DNA from: Candidatus Hydrogenedentota bacterium
GTDB lineage: Bacteria; Hydrogenedentota; Hydrogenedentia; Hydrogenedentales; JAEUWI01
Direction of reading: 5' to 3'
Assembly: GCA_016791475.1 (NCBI GenBank)
Contig: JAEUWI010000046.1
Coordinates: 1 to 64,000 of the forward strand
Length of the DNA: 64,000 bases
The translations under genes and the position numbers were made by a program. Positions within the stretch are counted from its first letter, which is position 1. Each line of letters opens with the position of its first letter. Below the pieces are notes generated by a model, which did not search any database, was not told the origin of the DNA, and saw only the letters and a list, made by a program, of their open reading frames with translations. Positions 7,736 through 15,839 of the stretch are shown here, one piece after another.

Positions 7736-10729
7736 ATGCTGAGTCTCCCCCGGGCGACGCGCCATTCCGCCGCCCTCCTCCTGGCCCTGTTCGCTCTTCC
7801 TCAACTGGCCCACGCCGAGACCCACTTCATCGAAGCGGAGTCCTTTGCGCCGTCCGAGGGCTGGAAAACCAACACCGACTCGCTGCTGCGGAAGGCTTCG
7901 CGGGCGACCACCTTGTCCGGTGCGGATGGCCCTGGTGATGGCGTGGCCACGGCAACGGTGACGCTCGAGACTGCGGGGCGCTTTCGCGTCTGGGTGCGTT
8001 CCCTGCAGGTTGCGGCGTGGCGCGGACCCTTCCGGGCTTCCGCGAGCGCGGGCGGAAAAGATCTCGGGGCCGTGGTGGTTGACCTGGAGCCGGATCCTGC
8101 GGTGGAGGACTGGAATTTCGTTTGGAAGTCGTTCGATGCGGACCTGCCCGCCGGCGAGATCACGCTGTCGCTGGCGAAACACGAGCAGCAGAATTGCAGC
8201 GGCTATGTGCGCCAGGTGGATTGTCTGCTGGTCACCAGCGACTTCAATCTCGTGCCGGACCATGTTCCCTTCGGTCCCCAGACCTTTCTGCGCGTCACGG
8301 TCGGAAATGAAATGGAGCAACCCGTATACCTTCACTTCTTCGCGGACCACTACCGCGATCCGTGGTACAGCTATCACGCCCTGGGGCGCGCCACCCTGCA
8401 CGATGCGACGAGCGTTCCGGAAGCCGAGTTGCTCGCGCCGGGTGAGTCGTCTCCCTGGAGCAACATCTCCCCCATCGTCTTTCAGGATTCCGGCGTTGCG
8501 CTGGATTTTTCCCTGCGCTTCACCTATCAGTCCATGCCCGACCACATGAATGCCCGCATCGAATTTGGTCGCGCCGACACGCCGGAAGGCACCGTCGAAC
8601 TCGTCCGCGCTTTTGATGTGGACGCTCGACCCAATGGCGTGGTGGTCGTGGTGCCGCCAAATCTCGATTCCCCCGAGAACGTGGCGCGGCTCCGCCGCGA
8701 TGCGGAGTTTGCCGAGGAAACAGGAGTACGCGCCGACGCCCACCCCTGGCCCACCATAGGCAAGCGCCCCAAACGCATCCCCTTTTTGGTGAGCGCCCAT
8801 ATCGGCGGCTACGATCTGGATGTGGACGCAGCGGTGACGGCCCGGGAACAGAAGACGCTGAACTATTTCGGCTTCAACGGCGACTATGACCGGGTGCTGG
8901 GCGGCCTGTGGTACATGGAAGACCAATCCTATTGCCGTCCCGATGTAAAGCAGATGGGCGAGCGGGTCCAGGCGGAAGTGACCAAGTTTCACACGTCGGG
9001 ACGCTCCCTGGACGACATTGCCTACTGCATCCTCATGGACGAGCCCGCTGGCCAGAGCGCGGCCCTCATGGTGAAGGACGAGGCGAGCCGCACGGCCTTT
9101 ACAGCGTGGCTGCGGGCACAGGGCCTGACGCCGGCTGATCTGCTGGTGCCCGACTGGGATGCCGTGCGCCCCGTGGAGCCCGCCGAGCGCGAGGCCTTTC
9201 CCGCACTTCATTACCACACCCAGCGCTTCCGCACCGTGGCGCTGGGCGACTTCATGGCGGTGCAGCGCGGCATTATCGAAGCGGCCTACGGCCGCAGCTT
9301 CCCCACCCTCGTAAACTTCAGCGATGGTGCGATCTACACCGCCAATTTCTACGATCAGGGCGTTGACTACTTCGAGCTGATGAACCGCGATGATCAGAAC
9401 GCGCTCTGGAGCGAGGACTGGGCCAACAACGCCTCCACCTATCAGTGTGCCGCCTTTAACGTGGACCTGATGCGTGCGGCGGCCCGGAAGCGCGGCCAGA
9501 CCCTGGGCCACTACCTGATCGCCCACGCCGGGCGCACGGCCTGGGACACCAAATTGAAAGCCACCAGCGAGACCGCGCGGGGCGTGCGCCTGTGGATGAA
9601 TTTTTCCTACGGTCCGACCTGGGGCAGCCACGAGGGCGGGCCCGCCTGGAAAAGCCACATGTGGTACAACAAGCCCGAGAATTGGACCGCGAACGCGGAA
9701 ATCACGCGTGAAATCGGCGCGGTGGAAGACTGGCTGCTCACGGCGGAGCCCGCCCCCGCCGAAGTGGCCCTCCTCTATTCCTCCTCCTCCGACATCTGGT
9801 CGCTGGAAAACAGCGCCTTCGGCTTCGATCGCATGCACACCTGGCTCGCCCTGAGCCACGGCCAGGTCCCGGTGGATGTCGTCTCGGAAATGGACGTCGC
9901 CGAGGGACTCCTGTCGAGGTACCGCGTGTGCTACCTCTCCGGCCCGAATCTCACCCGCGCCGCGGCCGGGAAGCTGGCGGCCTGGGTCCAGGAAGGCGGT
10001 ACCCTGTTCGTGACGGCGGGCGCGGCGGAACGCGATGAGTACAATCGCCCCCTCGACACGCTGGCCCACCTCCTGCCCACGCTGCGGGGCCCTCTGGTCA
10101 CACTCGAGCCCTGGCAGTCCGCCGGACGCTTCCTTACCGCCCTGTCGCCGCGAGATACGGTCACCTGGGATGGCGAAACCGTCGACGTCCTGTCGGTGCG
10201 GCAGGTCCAGGCCCCGAATGCCATTGCCACCACACTCGCCACCTTCAGCGATGGGAGCGCTGCGGTGGTCGAGTCCCCCGCGGGCCGGGGGCGGATCATC
10301 AGCACCGGCTTTCTCCCGGCGCTGGCCTACATCCGCGGCGCACTCGCAGCCCGCGCAAGCCTGGAGAAAGCCGCCCCGGATACCCCGCGCCTCAAGACCT
10401 CCTACAACCCCTTGGACTTCTCTACCGGCCTTCGCGAGCGCATCCTCGTTGCCACCGGTGAAACGCGTTCCACGAACCTCACGTGCGACACACCACTGGT
10501 GGACGCGGTCTACCTTCCGTGTTCCCAGGGTGCGCTGGTAGCGCTTGCGAACTACACCCTCGCGCCGATTGACGAGCTCACCCTTCGTATCCGTGGCGCG
10601 GACCCCGTGGAAAGGGTTGAGTCAATCCATCACGGCAAGTTGGACTTCGAAAAGACGGCGGACGGCGCACTACGCGTTTCGCTCCCCCTCGGCGCAAGCG
10701 ACTGGTTGATGATCACCCGCACAAACTAA
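7736..10729 (+). CDS. Large secreted protein with GH42-like (beta-galactosidase-type) architecture
   Basis: A 997-residue exported protein with signal peptide MLSLPRATRHSAALLLALFALPQLAHA. Residues about 28-160 form a beta-sandwich like those that bind sugars (FIEAESFAPSEGW, FRVWVRSL). The centre (about 330-640) looks like a TIM-barrel hydrolase domain: FNGDYDRVLGGLWYMEDQ, ILMDEPAG and WSEDWANN. Residues about 670-770 (VALLYSSSSDIWSLEN, YLSGPNLTRAAAGKLAAWVQ, EGGTLFVTAGAA) match the Rossmann-like trimerisation domain that follows the barrel in GH42 enzymes. A small beta domain ends the protein. I cannot assign both catalytic acids with confidence, so the activity is open and a non-enzymatic relative is possible. 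No strong ribosome-binding site precedes ATG 7736. It converges on the PEP-CTERM gene. Confidence 0.6.
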   Translation: MLSLPRATRHSAALLLALFALPQLAHAETHFIEAESFAPSEGWKTNTDSLLRKASRATTLSGADGPGDGVATATVTLETAGRFRVWVRSLQVAAWRGPFRASASAGGKDLGAVVVDLEPDPAVEDWNFVWKSFDADLPAGEITLSLAKHEQQNCSGYVRQVDCLLVTSDFNLVPDHVPFGPQTFLRVTVGNEMEQPVYLHFFADHYRDPWYSYHALGRATLHDATSVPEAELLAPGESSPWSNISPIVFQDSGVALDFSLRFTYQSMPDHMNARIEFGRADTPEGTVELVRAFDVDARPNGVVVVVPPNLDSPENVARLRRDAEFAEETGVRADAHPWPTIGKRPKRIPFLVSAHIGGYDLDVDAAVTAREQKTLNYFGFNGDYDRVLGGLWYMEDQSYCRPDVKQMGERVQAEVTKFHTSGRSLDDIAYCILMDEPAGQSAALMVKDEASRTAFTAWLRAQGLTPADLLVPDWDAVRPVEPAEREAFPALHYHTQRFRTVALGDFMAVQRGIIEAAYGRSFPTLVNFSDGAIYTANFYDQGVDYFELMNRDDQNALWSEDWANNASTYQCAAFNVDLMRAAARKRGQTLGHYLIAHAGRTAWDTKLKATSETARGVRLWMNFSYGPTWGSHEGGPAWKSHMWYNKPENWTANAEITREIGAVEDWLLTAEPAPAEVALLYSSSSDIWSLENSAFGFDRMHTWLALSHGQVPVDVVSEMDVAEGLLSRYRVCYLSGPNLTRAAAGKLAAWVQEGGTLFVTAGAAERDEYNRPLDTLAHLLPTLRGPLVTLEPWQSAGRFLTALSPRDTVTWDGETVDVLSVRQVQAPNAIATTLATFSDGSAAVVESPAGRGRIISTGFLPALAYIRGALAARASLEKAAPDTPRLKTSYNPLDFSTGLRERILVATGETRSTNLTCDTPLVDAVYLPCSQGALVALANYTLAPIDELTLRIRGADPVERVESIHHGKLDFEKTADGALRVSLPLGASDWLMITRTN

Positions 10730-10736
10730 AACGCGA

Positions 10737-10762
10737 AACGGCCCGCCCGAAGGCAGGCCGTT
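10737..10762. terminator. Bidirectional hairpin between convergent genes
   Basis: AACGGCCCGCC at 10737-10747 pairs with GGCAGGCCGTT at 10752-10762, with one mismatch and a CGAA loop. It lies between the stop of the GH42-like gene and the stop of the PEP-CTERM gene. On the minus strand it is followed by TTCGCGTTTT, so it should end the PEP-CTERM transcript best. Confidence 0.65.
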
Positions 10763-10804
10763 GTACTTGTCTAATGCCGTGGAGACCCAGGCCGCGAAGG
10801 CTCG

Positions 10805-11644
10805 TTATGCCGCGCGACGCTTGCGCAGCGCCACGAGGGCCATTCCCATGCCCGCAAGCATGAGTGGCGCGGGCACCGGTACCGGAACCGGATCGGGATC
10901 CGCGGGGGGCGGCGGAACCGTGGACAGGGGGTTGGTATCATACACGTTGATATTATCGTTGCCGCAGGCCATGGTCCAGTGGAAACCGATACCGCCCAGG
11001 GCGATCGACTGTTCCAGATTTCCATCCAGAGCGAGGGCGATTTCCAGGAAATTGTGGGCCGATCCGGGCCCATTGCCCGTATCCCAGTCCACCACGGCAT
11101 TCGTGAAGTAGGTCGCCCCCGGCTGCGTTTCACGCACACGGTAAGGATTCGAGCCGCTGTGGGAGGAAATCGTCACACCGCTGGTCGACCAGTTCCCCGT
11201 ATTGGCCCATACGTCACCAAAGCGGGAGCCATTTTCCGTGCCCGTCGCAATGGCCAGATCATAGGTCGTGGGACCGCCCGTATAGCCCAGGTCGATGAAC
11301 AGGTCACCGGAGCGATAGGTGGTATTCGACGGCTCGTATCCCGTAACCATACCGATATAAAGGGTGCCGCCGGTGTAGGCGTTCGCGTCCGAATCCTGGT
11401 ACAGGTAAAAGAACTGCTCAATGTCGTAGTTCTGCCCGCCGTACGCATCGCTGTCCGAATCGTCCAGATAGCGAATGCTCGTATTCAGCAGCGACCCGGA
11501 CGCCGCGCTCTGGTTCCAGTTGTCGTTGGACGTGCCGCCGTAACTGAACCAGTCGTTCCATTCACCGTCCAGGGTGATGGCGGGCGCGGCGGCGGTGATC
11601 GCCATAGTCGCCAGTGCCGCCATCCAGATGGTCGTTCTTCTCAT
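10805..11644 (-). CDS. PEP-CTERM sorted surface protein
   Basis: A 279-residue exported protein. Starting at ATG 11644 gives a good signal peptide (MRRTTIWMAALATMAITAAAPA) with AGAAGGGG just upstream; longer in-frame starts do not. The body is rich in Asn, Gly, Asp and Tyr (DGEWNDWFSYGGTSNDNWN, DSDSDAYGGQNYDIEQ) and resembles extracellular beta-rich surface proteins. The C-terminus has a Pro-rich stalk, then VPAPLMLAGMGMALVALRKRRAA: a PEP-like motif, a membrane segment and an Arg cluster. This is the tripartite signal that exosortases recognise, with VPAP in place of the usual VPEP. No exosortase gene is in the window. Such proteins are usually linked to exopolysaccharide or biofilm surfaces. 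Confidence 0.85.
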   Translation of the reverse strand: MRRTTIWMAALATMAITAAAPAITLDGEWNDWFSYGGTSNDNWNQSAASGSLLNTSIRYLDDSDSDAYGGQNYDIEQFFYLYQDSDANAYTGGTLYIGMVTGYEPSNTTYRSGDLFIDLGYTGGPTTYDLAIATGTENGSRFGDVWANTGNWSTSGVTISSHSGSNPYRVRETQPGATYFTNAVVDWDTGNGPGSAHNFLEIALALDGNLEQSIALGGIGFHWTMACGNDNINVYDTNPLSTVPPPPADPDPVPVPVPAPLMLAGMGMALVALRKRRAA

Positions 11645-12497
11645 TGTAACCCCTTCTCTTACCCGGTTAGGTCGGCGACTCGGCCTTGCGCTTCTTCGCA
11701 CACGCATGGACCAATGAACCGGAGCTGCCGTGGGTAGCCGCAGCCCTGCCGATTTCTTGCAAATTACCGCGAAAAAACTCGCGGCTTGGATGATCCTCAT
11801 CCCGAATGAAGTTATGAATCGGGCGAAACAGGGGGGTAGGAAATAAAGCCCAAAAACCCACAGTATCGCACGCCCATGCCTGATCATATCACCGAAGAAA
11901 TGTCATTGCAAGTCCTTTATTATAATATGTTTACAACTCTCCTCCTAACACACCCCATGTTCGCTTCCCGTCGACCGGGCAGCCGCCTGTAATTTTAATA
12001 AAGCCACTGTTTTCGAGGCCGCTTAACCCGCATAGCGCACCCAAAATTCCATTAAATATAAGTGTCGAAAATTTCGCGTTATGGCGGATTTCTGCCATTC
12101 ACTTCCGCAAATTTAGCCCTATTGAGAATAATTTACCGCAATTTCCTGCGTGCCCCATTCCGCAGCGTGGCCAGCCAACAGGTCCTTCGGAACCGTGTGG
12201 TGATGTTGGGCGGTCACGGGTGCGCGCCTCCGATGGCCGCACTTCGAGCCATGCCCGACCACGAGGATTCAGCGGTTCGGATGGCCGGGGCCCGCCCCTG
12301 GCCGACGGATGAAACGGCAAAGCTACACCAATCCCCGTGGCAAAGGAATGGAATAGTGAACACCGTTGTTCACTCTGGTGGTTAGTCATAGGTTTTTGAG
12401 TTTTCCTTGCGATATACTGTGGGCGTGTGCACCCGGACGGGCAGGTCTGAGGCACCAGAAAACACCGCCACAGCAGGTTCAGGAAGTACCTTTTGCC
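11645..12497. other. Divergent intergenic region of about 850 bp between the PEP-CTERM gene and the propeller/Fe-S cluster
   Basis: The minus-strand leader of the PEP-CTERM gene lies on the left and the first gene of the central cluster begins on the right. The middle (about 11900-12130) is strikingly AT-rich compared with the rest of the window, with TATAATAT at 11921-11928 and long A/T runs. Short open frames in the right half, on both strands, have Arg/Pro/Ser-rich composition and no family I recognise, so I do not call genes there. Confidence 0.55.
12413..12418 (+). promoter_or_regulatory. Putative -10 element for the central cluster
   Basis: TATACT lies about 80 bp upstream of the first gene of the cluster. 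The same hexamer serves as the apparent -10 at 41095, 42583 and 57524. No good -35 at the right spacing is visible here, so this is weak. Confidence 0.35.
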
Positions 12498-13964
12498 GTG
12501 AATATGAAATTCGATATCAACGCGCTGGATAACAATCGCAAAGCGAATTTGTATGCGATGGCGGGTGCGGGAACCATCTGCTCCCTCGCCGGCATTGTGT
12601 CCCTGATTTTATGGCTGGTCAGTGCGCCCGCCATCGTGGTGGAGGTACAGGTGCCCGGCACCGATGGCCTTCCCGATCTTTCCGCCCTGCAAGCCAAAGG
12701 CCCGGAGTTATCCGGGGTCTTCGCGAAGGGCGAAGGCGCGCCGTCGGATCTGCCGGGAATATGGAGCCAGTTTCGGGGACCCAATTCGGACAACATCGTA
12801 TTGGACGGTCCTCCTCTGGCTGCGGATTGGGGCAGCGACGGCCCGAAAGTGGAATGGGCCCTGCCGATCGGCGATGGCTACGCGGCGCCCGCCGTCTATG
12901 ATGGCTGTGTTTACCTGATGGACTACGACGTGGAAGGCCGGGCCGACGCCCTGCGCTGCCTTTCGCTGGCGGACGGCAAGGAAGTCTGGCGCCGTTCCTA
13001 CGAGATTAAGATCAAACGCAACCACGGGATGTCGCGGACCATTCCGGCGGTGAATGAGAAGTATGTGGTCACCATGGGGCCGAAGTGCCATGTGGTATGT
13101 CTTGATCGGGCCACGGGCGACTACCGCTGGGGTCTTGACCTGCAGCGTGACTATGGCACGGTGGAGCCCCTCTGGTACGCGGGTCAGTGTCCGCTGATAG
13201 TGGACGACGCGGTCATCCTGGCGCCGTCCGGAGAAGAGGTGCTGATGATGGCGGTAAGTTGCGAGACCGGCGAGGTGCTGTGGAAGGCGCCCAATCCCCG
13301 CAAGTGGGCCATGTCCCACGCATCCATCATCCCCATGACGGTGCTGGGCCGCAAGATGTACGTGTACAGCGCGATTGGCGGTGTTGCGGGCGTGGCGGCG
13401 GACGGACCGGAAGCGGGCAAACTGCTGTGGGATGTGCCTTGGGATGCGAAGGTGGTGGCCCCGTCGGTGGTGCATGCGGGCGACGACAAGATCTTCGTGA
13501 CGGCGGGCTACAGCACGGGCTCGATGATGCTCCGACTGAAAGAGTCCGGCGGCGCCTATGAGGCGGAAATTGTGAAGCGGACCTCGCCGGAAGAGGGGCT
13601 GGCCTGCGAACAGCAGACGCCGATCTTCCACAATGGTCTGCTGTACGCCATCATGCCGAAGGACGCGGGCGCGCTGAAGGGCCAGTTCGCCTGCTTCGAC
13701 ACCGAAGGGAATCTGGTGTGGTCCAGTGGGAACGACAACCGCTTTGGATTGGGCCCGTTCTTGCTGGCCGACAACAAGTTCTATATACTGGACGACGACG
13801 GCAAACTGACCATGATCGACGCCTCGACAAAAGAGTTCAAGAAGCTCGGCGAGGCACAGGTTTTGCAGGGTCATGACGCCTGGGGCCCCCTTGCCATCGC
13901 GGGTGATCGCCTTCTCGTGCGCGATATGAACAATCTGGCCTGTGTCAACGTGGGTGCGGCTTGA
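12498..13964 (+). CDS. Membrane-anchored PQQ-type beta-propeller protein (cluster gene 1)
   Basis: About 488 residues. I choose GTG 12498 because AGGAAG lies 11 bases upstream; ATG 12504 in the same frame is the alternative. One membrane helix lies near residues 18-42 (AMAGAGTICSLAGIVSLILWLV), which should place the rest in the periplasm. The body opens with WSQFRGPNSDNIV, the 'FRGP' entry typical of PQQ_2/BamB-like propellers, and shows repeated docking motifs such as LADGKEVWRR, ATGDYRWG and ETGEVLWKA. These motifs define the fold and do not prove that PQQ is bound; no dehydrogenase residues are recognisable. It heads the run of redox genes and is followed after 29 bp by the NHL-propeller gene. 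Confidence 0.8.
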   Translation: MNMKFDINALDNNRKANLYAMAGAGTICSLAGIVSLILWLVSAPAIVVEVQVPGTDGLPDLSALQAKGPELSGVFAKGEGAPSDLPGIWSQFRGPNSDNIVLDGPPLAADWGSDGPKVEWALPIGDGYAAPAVYDGCVYLMDYDVEGRADALRCLSLADGKEVWRRSYEIKIKRNHGMSRTIPAVNEKYVVTMGPKCHVVCLDRATGDYRWGLDLQRDYGTVEPLWYAGQCPLIVDDAVILAPSGEEVLMMAVSCETGEVLWKAPNPRKWAMSHASIIPMTVLGRKMYVYSAIGGVAGVAADGPEAGKLLWDVPWDAKVVAPSVVHAGDDKIFVTAGYSTGSMMLRLKESGGAYEAEIVKRTSPEEGLACEQQTPIFHNGLLYAIMPKDAGALKGQFACFDTEGNLVWSSGNDNRFGLGPFLLADNKFYILDDDGKLTMIDASTKEFKKLGEAQVLQGHDAWGPLAIAGDRLLVRDMNNLACVNVGAA

Positions 13965-13993
13965 GCCCCCCCCTCATTCAAGGAATTTGAGTC

Positions 13994-15001
13994 ATGAAGG
14001 AACCGGTACGCAAGACAAAGCACCCCTACATCGTGGGCGCGTGCGTTGCGGCCATTGCCGGATTCTATTTTTATCTCGTGGCCGATAAGACCAAGTTCCC
14101 CGAGCCGGGAGAAAATCTCGTCTACGATATAAAGAAATTTGAAGACGTGGACAACGTGGCGACCCGCTACAAAGAGGGCAAGCCGATCGTGCCCACGGTC
14201 GACGGGCCAAAGGCGATGGAGATCGATGGGGCCGGCAACCTCTTCGTGGGCGGCAAAGGCGCGATCGCGGTGTACGACGCTTCGGGTGCGGAGACCTCCC
14301 GCATCGCGGTTGATGGCGCCGCGACTTGCCTGGAATTTACACCCGACGGTCGGCTTCTCGTGGGGCTGGAAGATCGGGTGGCGGTCCTTGGCGCGGACCA
14401 CAAGACCATGGCGACCTGGAGCGGCTTTGCGGAGCGGACCCTGATTACCTCCATCGCGGCCAACGCGGAGGAAGTATTTCTCGCGGATGCGGCGAACCGC
14501 TGCGTGCTCCGCGTGGACTATGACGGCAAGGTATTAAATGAAATTGGCAAAGCGGACGAAGCCCGGGACATTCCCGGCCTGGAAGTGCCGAGCCCGTATT
14601 TCGACATGGCTTTTGACGACGAAGGCTCCCTCTGGGTGGTCAATCCCGGCAAGCTGGGGCTGGAGCGCTATCGCAGCAATGGCGATATCGTGACCTCCTG
14701 GTATCGACCCTCACTGGAGCTGGACGGATTCTCAGGGTGCTGCAATCCCACCCACATCGCCTTCAACAGCGCGGGGCGTCTGGTCACCTGCGAGAAGGGG
14801 CTGGTTCGGGTAAAGATTTACGAAGTCACCGCGGGCAGCTTTGAAGAGTTGGTCGTCGGATCAAAATCCTTCAAGGTGGCCCAGTCGGTGAGCGACATGG
14901 TGGTGGATGCCTCGGACCGTGTGCTGGTGCTCGATTCCCGGCAGAAAGCCGTGCGCATCTTCGAGCCCGAAGCGCCGGCGGTGGCAAAGGCTGTTCCTTA
15001 G
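13994..15001 (+). CDS. Membrane-anchored NHL/six-bladed propeller protein with a GCCNP motif
   Basis: A 335-residue protein with one N-terminal membrane helix (YIVGACVAAIAGFYFYLVA, about 11-30) and a periplasmic propeller with repeats such as KAMEIDGAGNLFVGGKGAIA and FDMAFDDEGSLWVV. A segment at about 247-253, SGCCNPTHIAF, carries two adjacent Cys (249 and 250) and is followed by GRLVTCEKGLVRVKIYEV. I remember the 'GCCNP...SEKG' signature as a recurring feature of NHL proteins placed next to ferredoxin and NosR-like genes, but no function is known to me. The double Cys could bind a metal, form a vicinal disulfide or pair with a redox partner. AAGGAA lies eight bases upstream of ATG 13994. The tail LVLDSRQKAVRIFEPE completes the last blade. 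Confidence 0.75.
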   Translation: MKEPVRKTKHPYIVGACVAAIAGFYFYLVADKTKFPEPGENLVYDIKKFEDVDNVATRYKEGKPIVPTVDGPKAMEIDGAGNLFVGGKGAIAVYDASGAETSRIAVDGAATCLEFTPDGRLLVGLEDRVAVLGADHKTMATWSGFAERTLITSIAANAEEVFLADAANRCVLRVDYDGKVLNEIGKADEARDIPGLEVPSPYFDMAFDDEGSLWVVNPGKLGLERYRSNGDIVTSWYRPSLELDGFSGCCNPTHIAFNSAGRLVTCEKGLVRVKIYEVTAGSFEELVVGSKSFKVAQSVSDMVVDASDRVLVLDSRQKAVRIFEPEAPAVAKAVP

Positions 15002-15076
15002 ACAATTGAACCTGGCGGTCCGGGCGCGCTGTCGCGCCGGGACGGGAGGCCAGGCGACTCAGCAGAGGTAAATCGG

Positions 15077-15304
15077 ATGGATAAAGCGATGAATCGGCAG
15101 GCCTTCCTGGAGCGCCTGGTGCGCGGAAGCACCCTCCTCGGACTGGGCGGAATCGCCCTGGCCGCGACGCACGGATCGAAGACTCCGGAAGAGTGCTTCG
15201 AGACCACCACGCACTGTAAGGAGTGTTGGACGAACGCCTCCTGCAACCTACCGGAGAAAGGACTGGAGCCCGATGAGCGAGCGAAAAAAACTCGACAGGC
15301 GTGA
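15077..15304 (+). CDS. Small exported or membrane-bound four-cysteine protein
   Basis: 75 residues with an N-terminal hydrophobic segment (about 17-30, GSTLLGLGGIALAA) preceded by NRQAFLERLVRG. This looks like a Tat-type leader in which the RR pair is not intact. The rest is short and contains Cys 40, 47, 50 and 56 in ECFETTTHCKECWTNASC, then a charged tail. The four Cys could ligate a small metal centre or form disulfides; there is no CxxCH heme motif. GAGG lies about eight bases before ATG 15077. Its 3' end overlaps the start of the ferredoxin gene by 32 bases in a different frame, which suggests translational coupling and a shared complex. I do not recognise a named family. Confidence 0.65.
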   Translation: MDKAMNRQAFLERLVRGSTLLGLGGIALAATHGSKTPEECFETTTHCKECWTNASCNLPEKGLEPDERAKKTRQA

Positions 15305-15839
15305 TTTCATGCGCGGTGCCGCGGCGGTCGCTTTTACGGGAGCGACCTGGGCGGCGGTGGGCGAAAAGACCGAGACCAAGTACTGGCAGCTTGACCCGGC
15401 CAAGTGTACCCAGTGCGGCCGGTGCACCACGCACTGCGTATTGACGCCGAGCGCGGTGAAGTGCCTGAACCAGTTTGATATCTGCGGGTATTGCGACCTG
15501 TGCTTCGGCTACCTTCAGCCGGGCTCCCGCAACCTGGATACGGGCGCGGAGAACCAGCTTTGCCCCACAGCGGCCATCGAGCGGAAATACATCGAGGCGC
15601 CGTATTACGAATACAAGATCCACGAAGACAAGTGCATCGGCTGCGCCAAATGCGTGAAGGCCTGCCTGGTCTTCGGCAATGGCTCTTTCTATCTTCAGAT
15701 CCGACAGGACATCTGCATCAACTGCAACGAGTGCTCGATCGCAAAGTCGTGCCCCTCCGATTGCTTCAGCGAAGTGCCCGAGTCGAATCCCTACATGTTC
15801 CTCACCGGCGATACCCATCTCGCCCATCCGCCGGCATGA
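15273..15839 (+). CDS. Tat-exported multi-cluster ferredoxin
   Basis: 188 residues. The leader KLDRRDFMRGAAAVAFTGATWAA is a Tat signal with the RR pair at 9-10, so the folded Fe-S protein should be carried to the periplasm or the outer face of the membrane. Cys groups follow the 4Fe-4S pattern: 45/48/51/55 (CTQCGRCTTHC), 71/74/77 with 64 and 97 as possible partners, 121/124/127/131 (CIGCAKCVKAC) and 148/151/154 with 160/164 (CINCNECSIAKSC). Three to four clusters are likely. GGAG lies about four bases ahead of the start. The gene overlaps both neighbours (the stop overlaps the next ATG as ATGA). It is the natural periplasmic electron partner of the membrane polyferredoxin encoded next. Confidence 0.88.
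   Translation: MSERKKLDRRDFMRGAAAVAFTGATWAAVGEKTETKYWQLDPAKCTQCGRCTTHCVLTPSAVKCLNQFDICGYCDLCFGYLQPGSRNLDTGAENQLCPTAAIERKYIEAPYYEYKIHEDKCIGCAKCVKACLVFGNGSFYLQIRQDICINCNECSIAKSCPSDCFSEVPESNPYMFLTGDTHLAHPPA

Noticed and set aside
7688-10069. A 793-codon open frame on the minus strand opposite the GH42-like gene
   Set aside because: It is an antisense by-product of high-GC codon use in the real gene. It has no start signal, is His/Arg/Gly-rich and matches no family.
12062-12455. Short frames on both strands in front of the central cluster
   Set aside because: Unbalanced composition, no family, no ribosome-binding site, and position in the probable promoter region.
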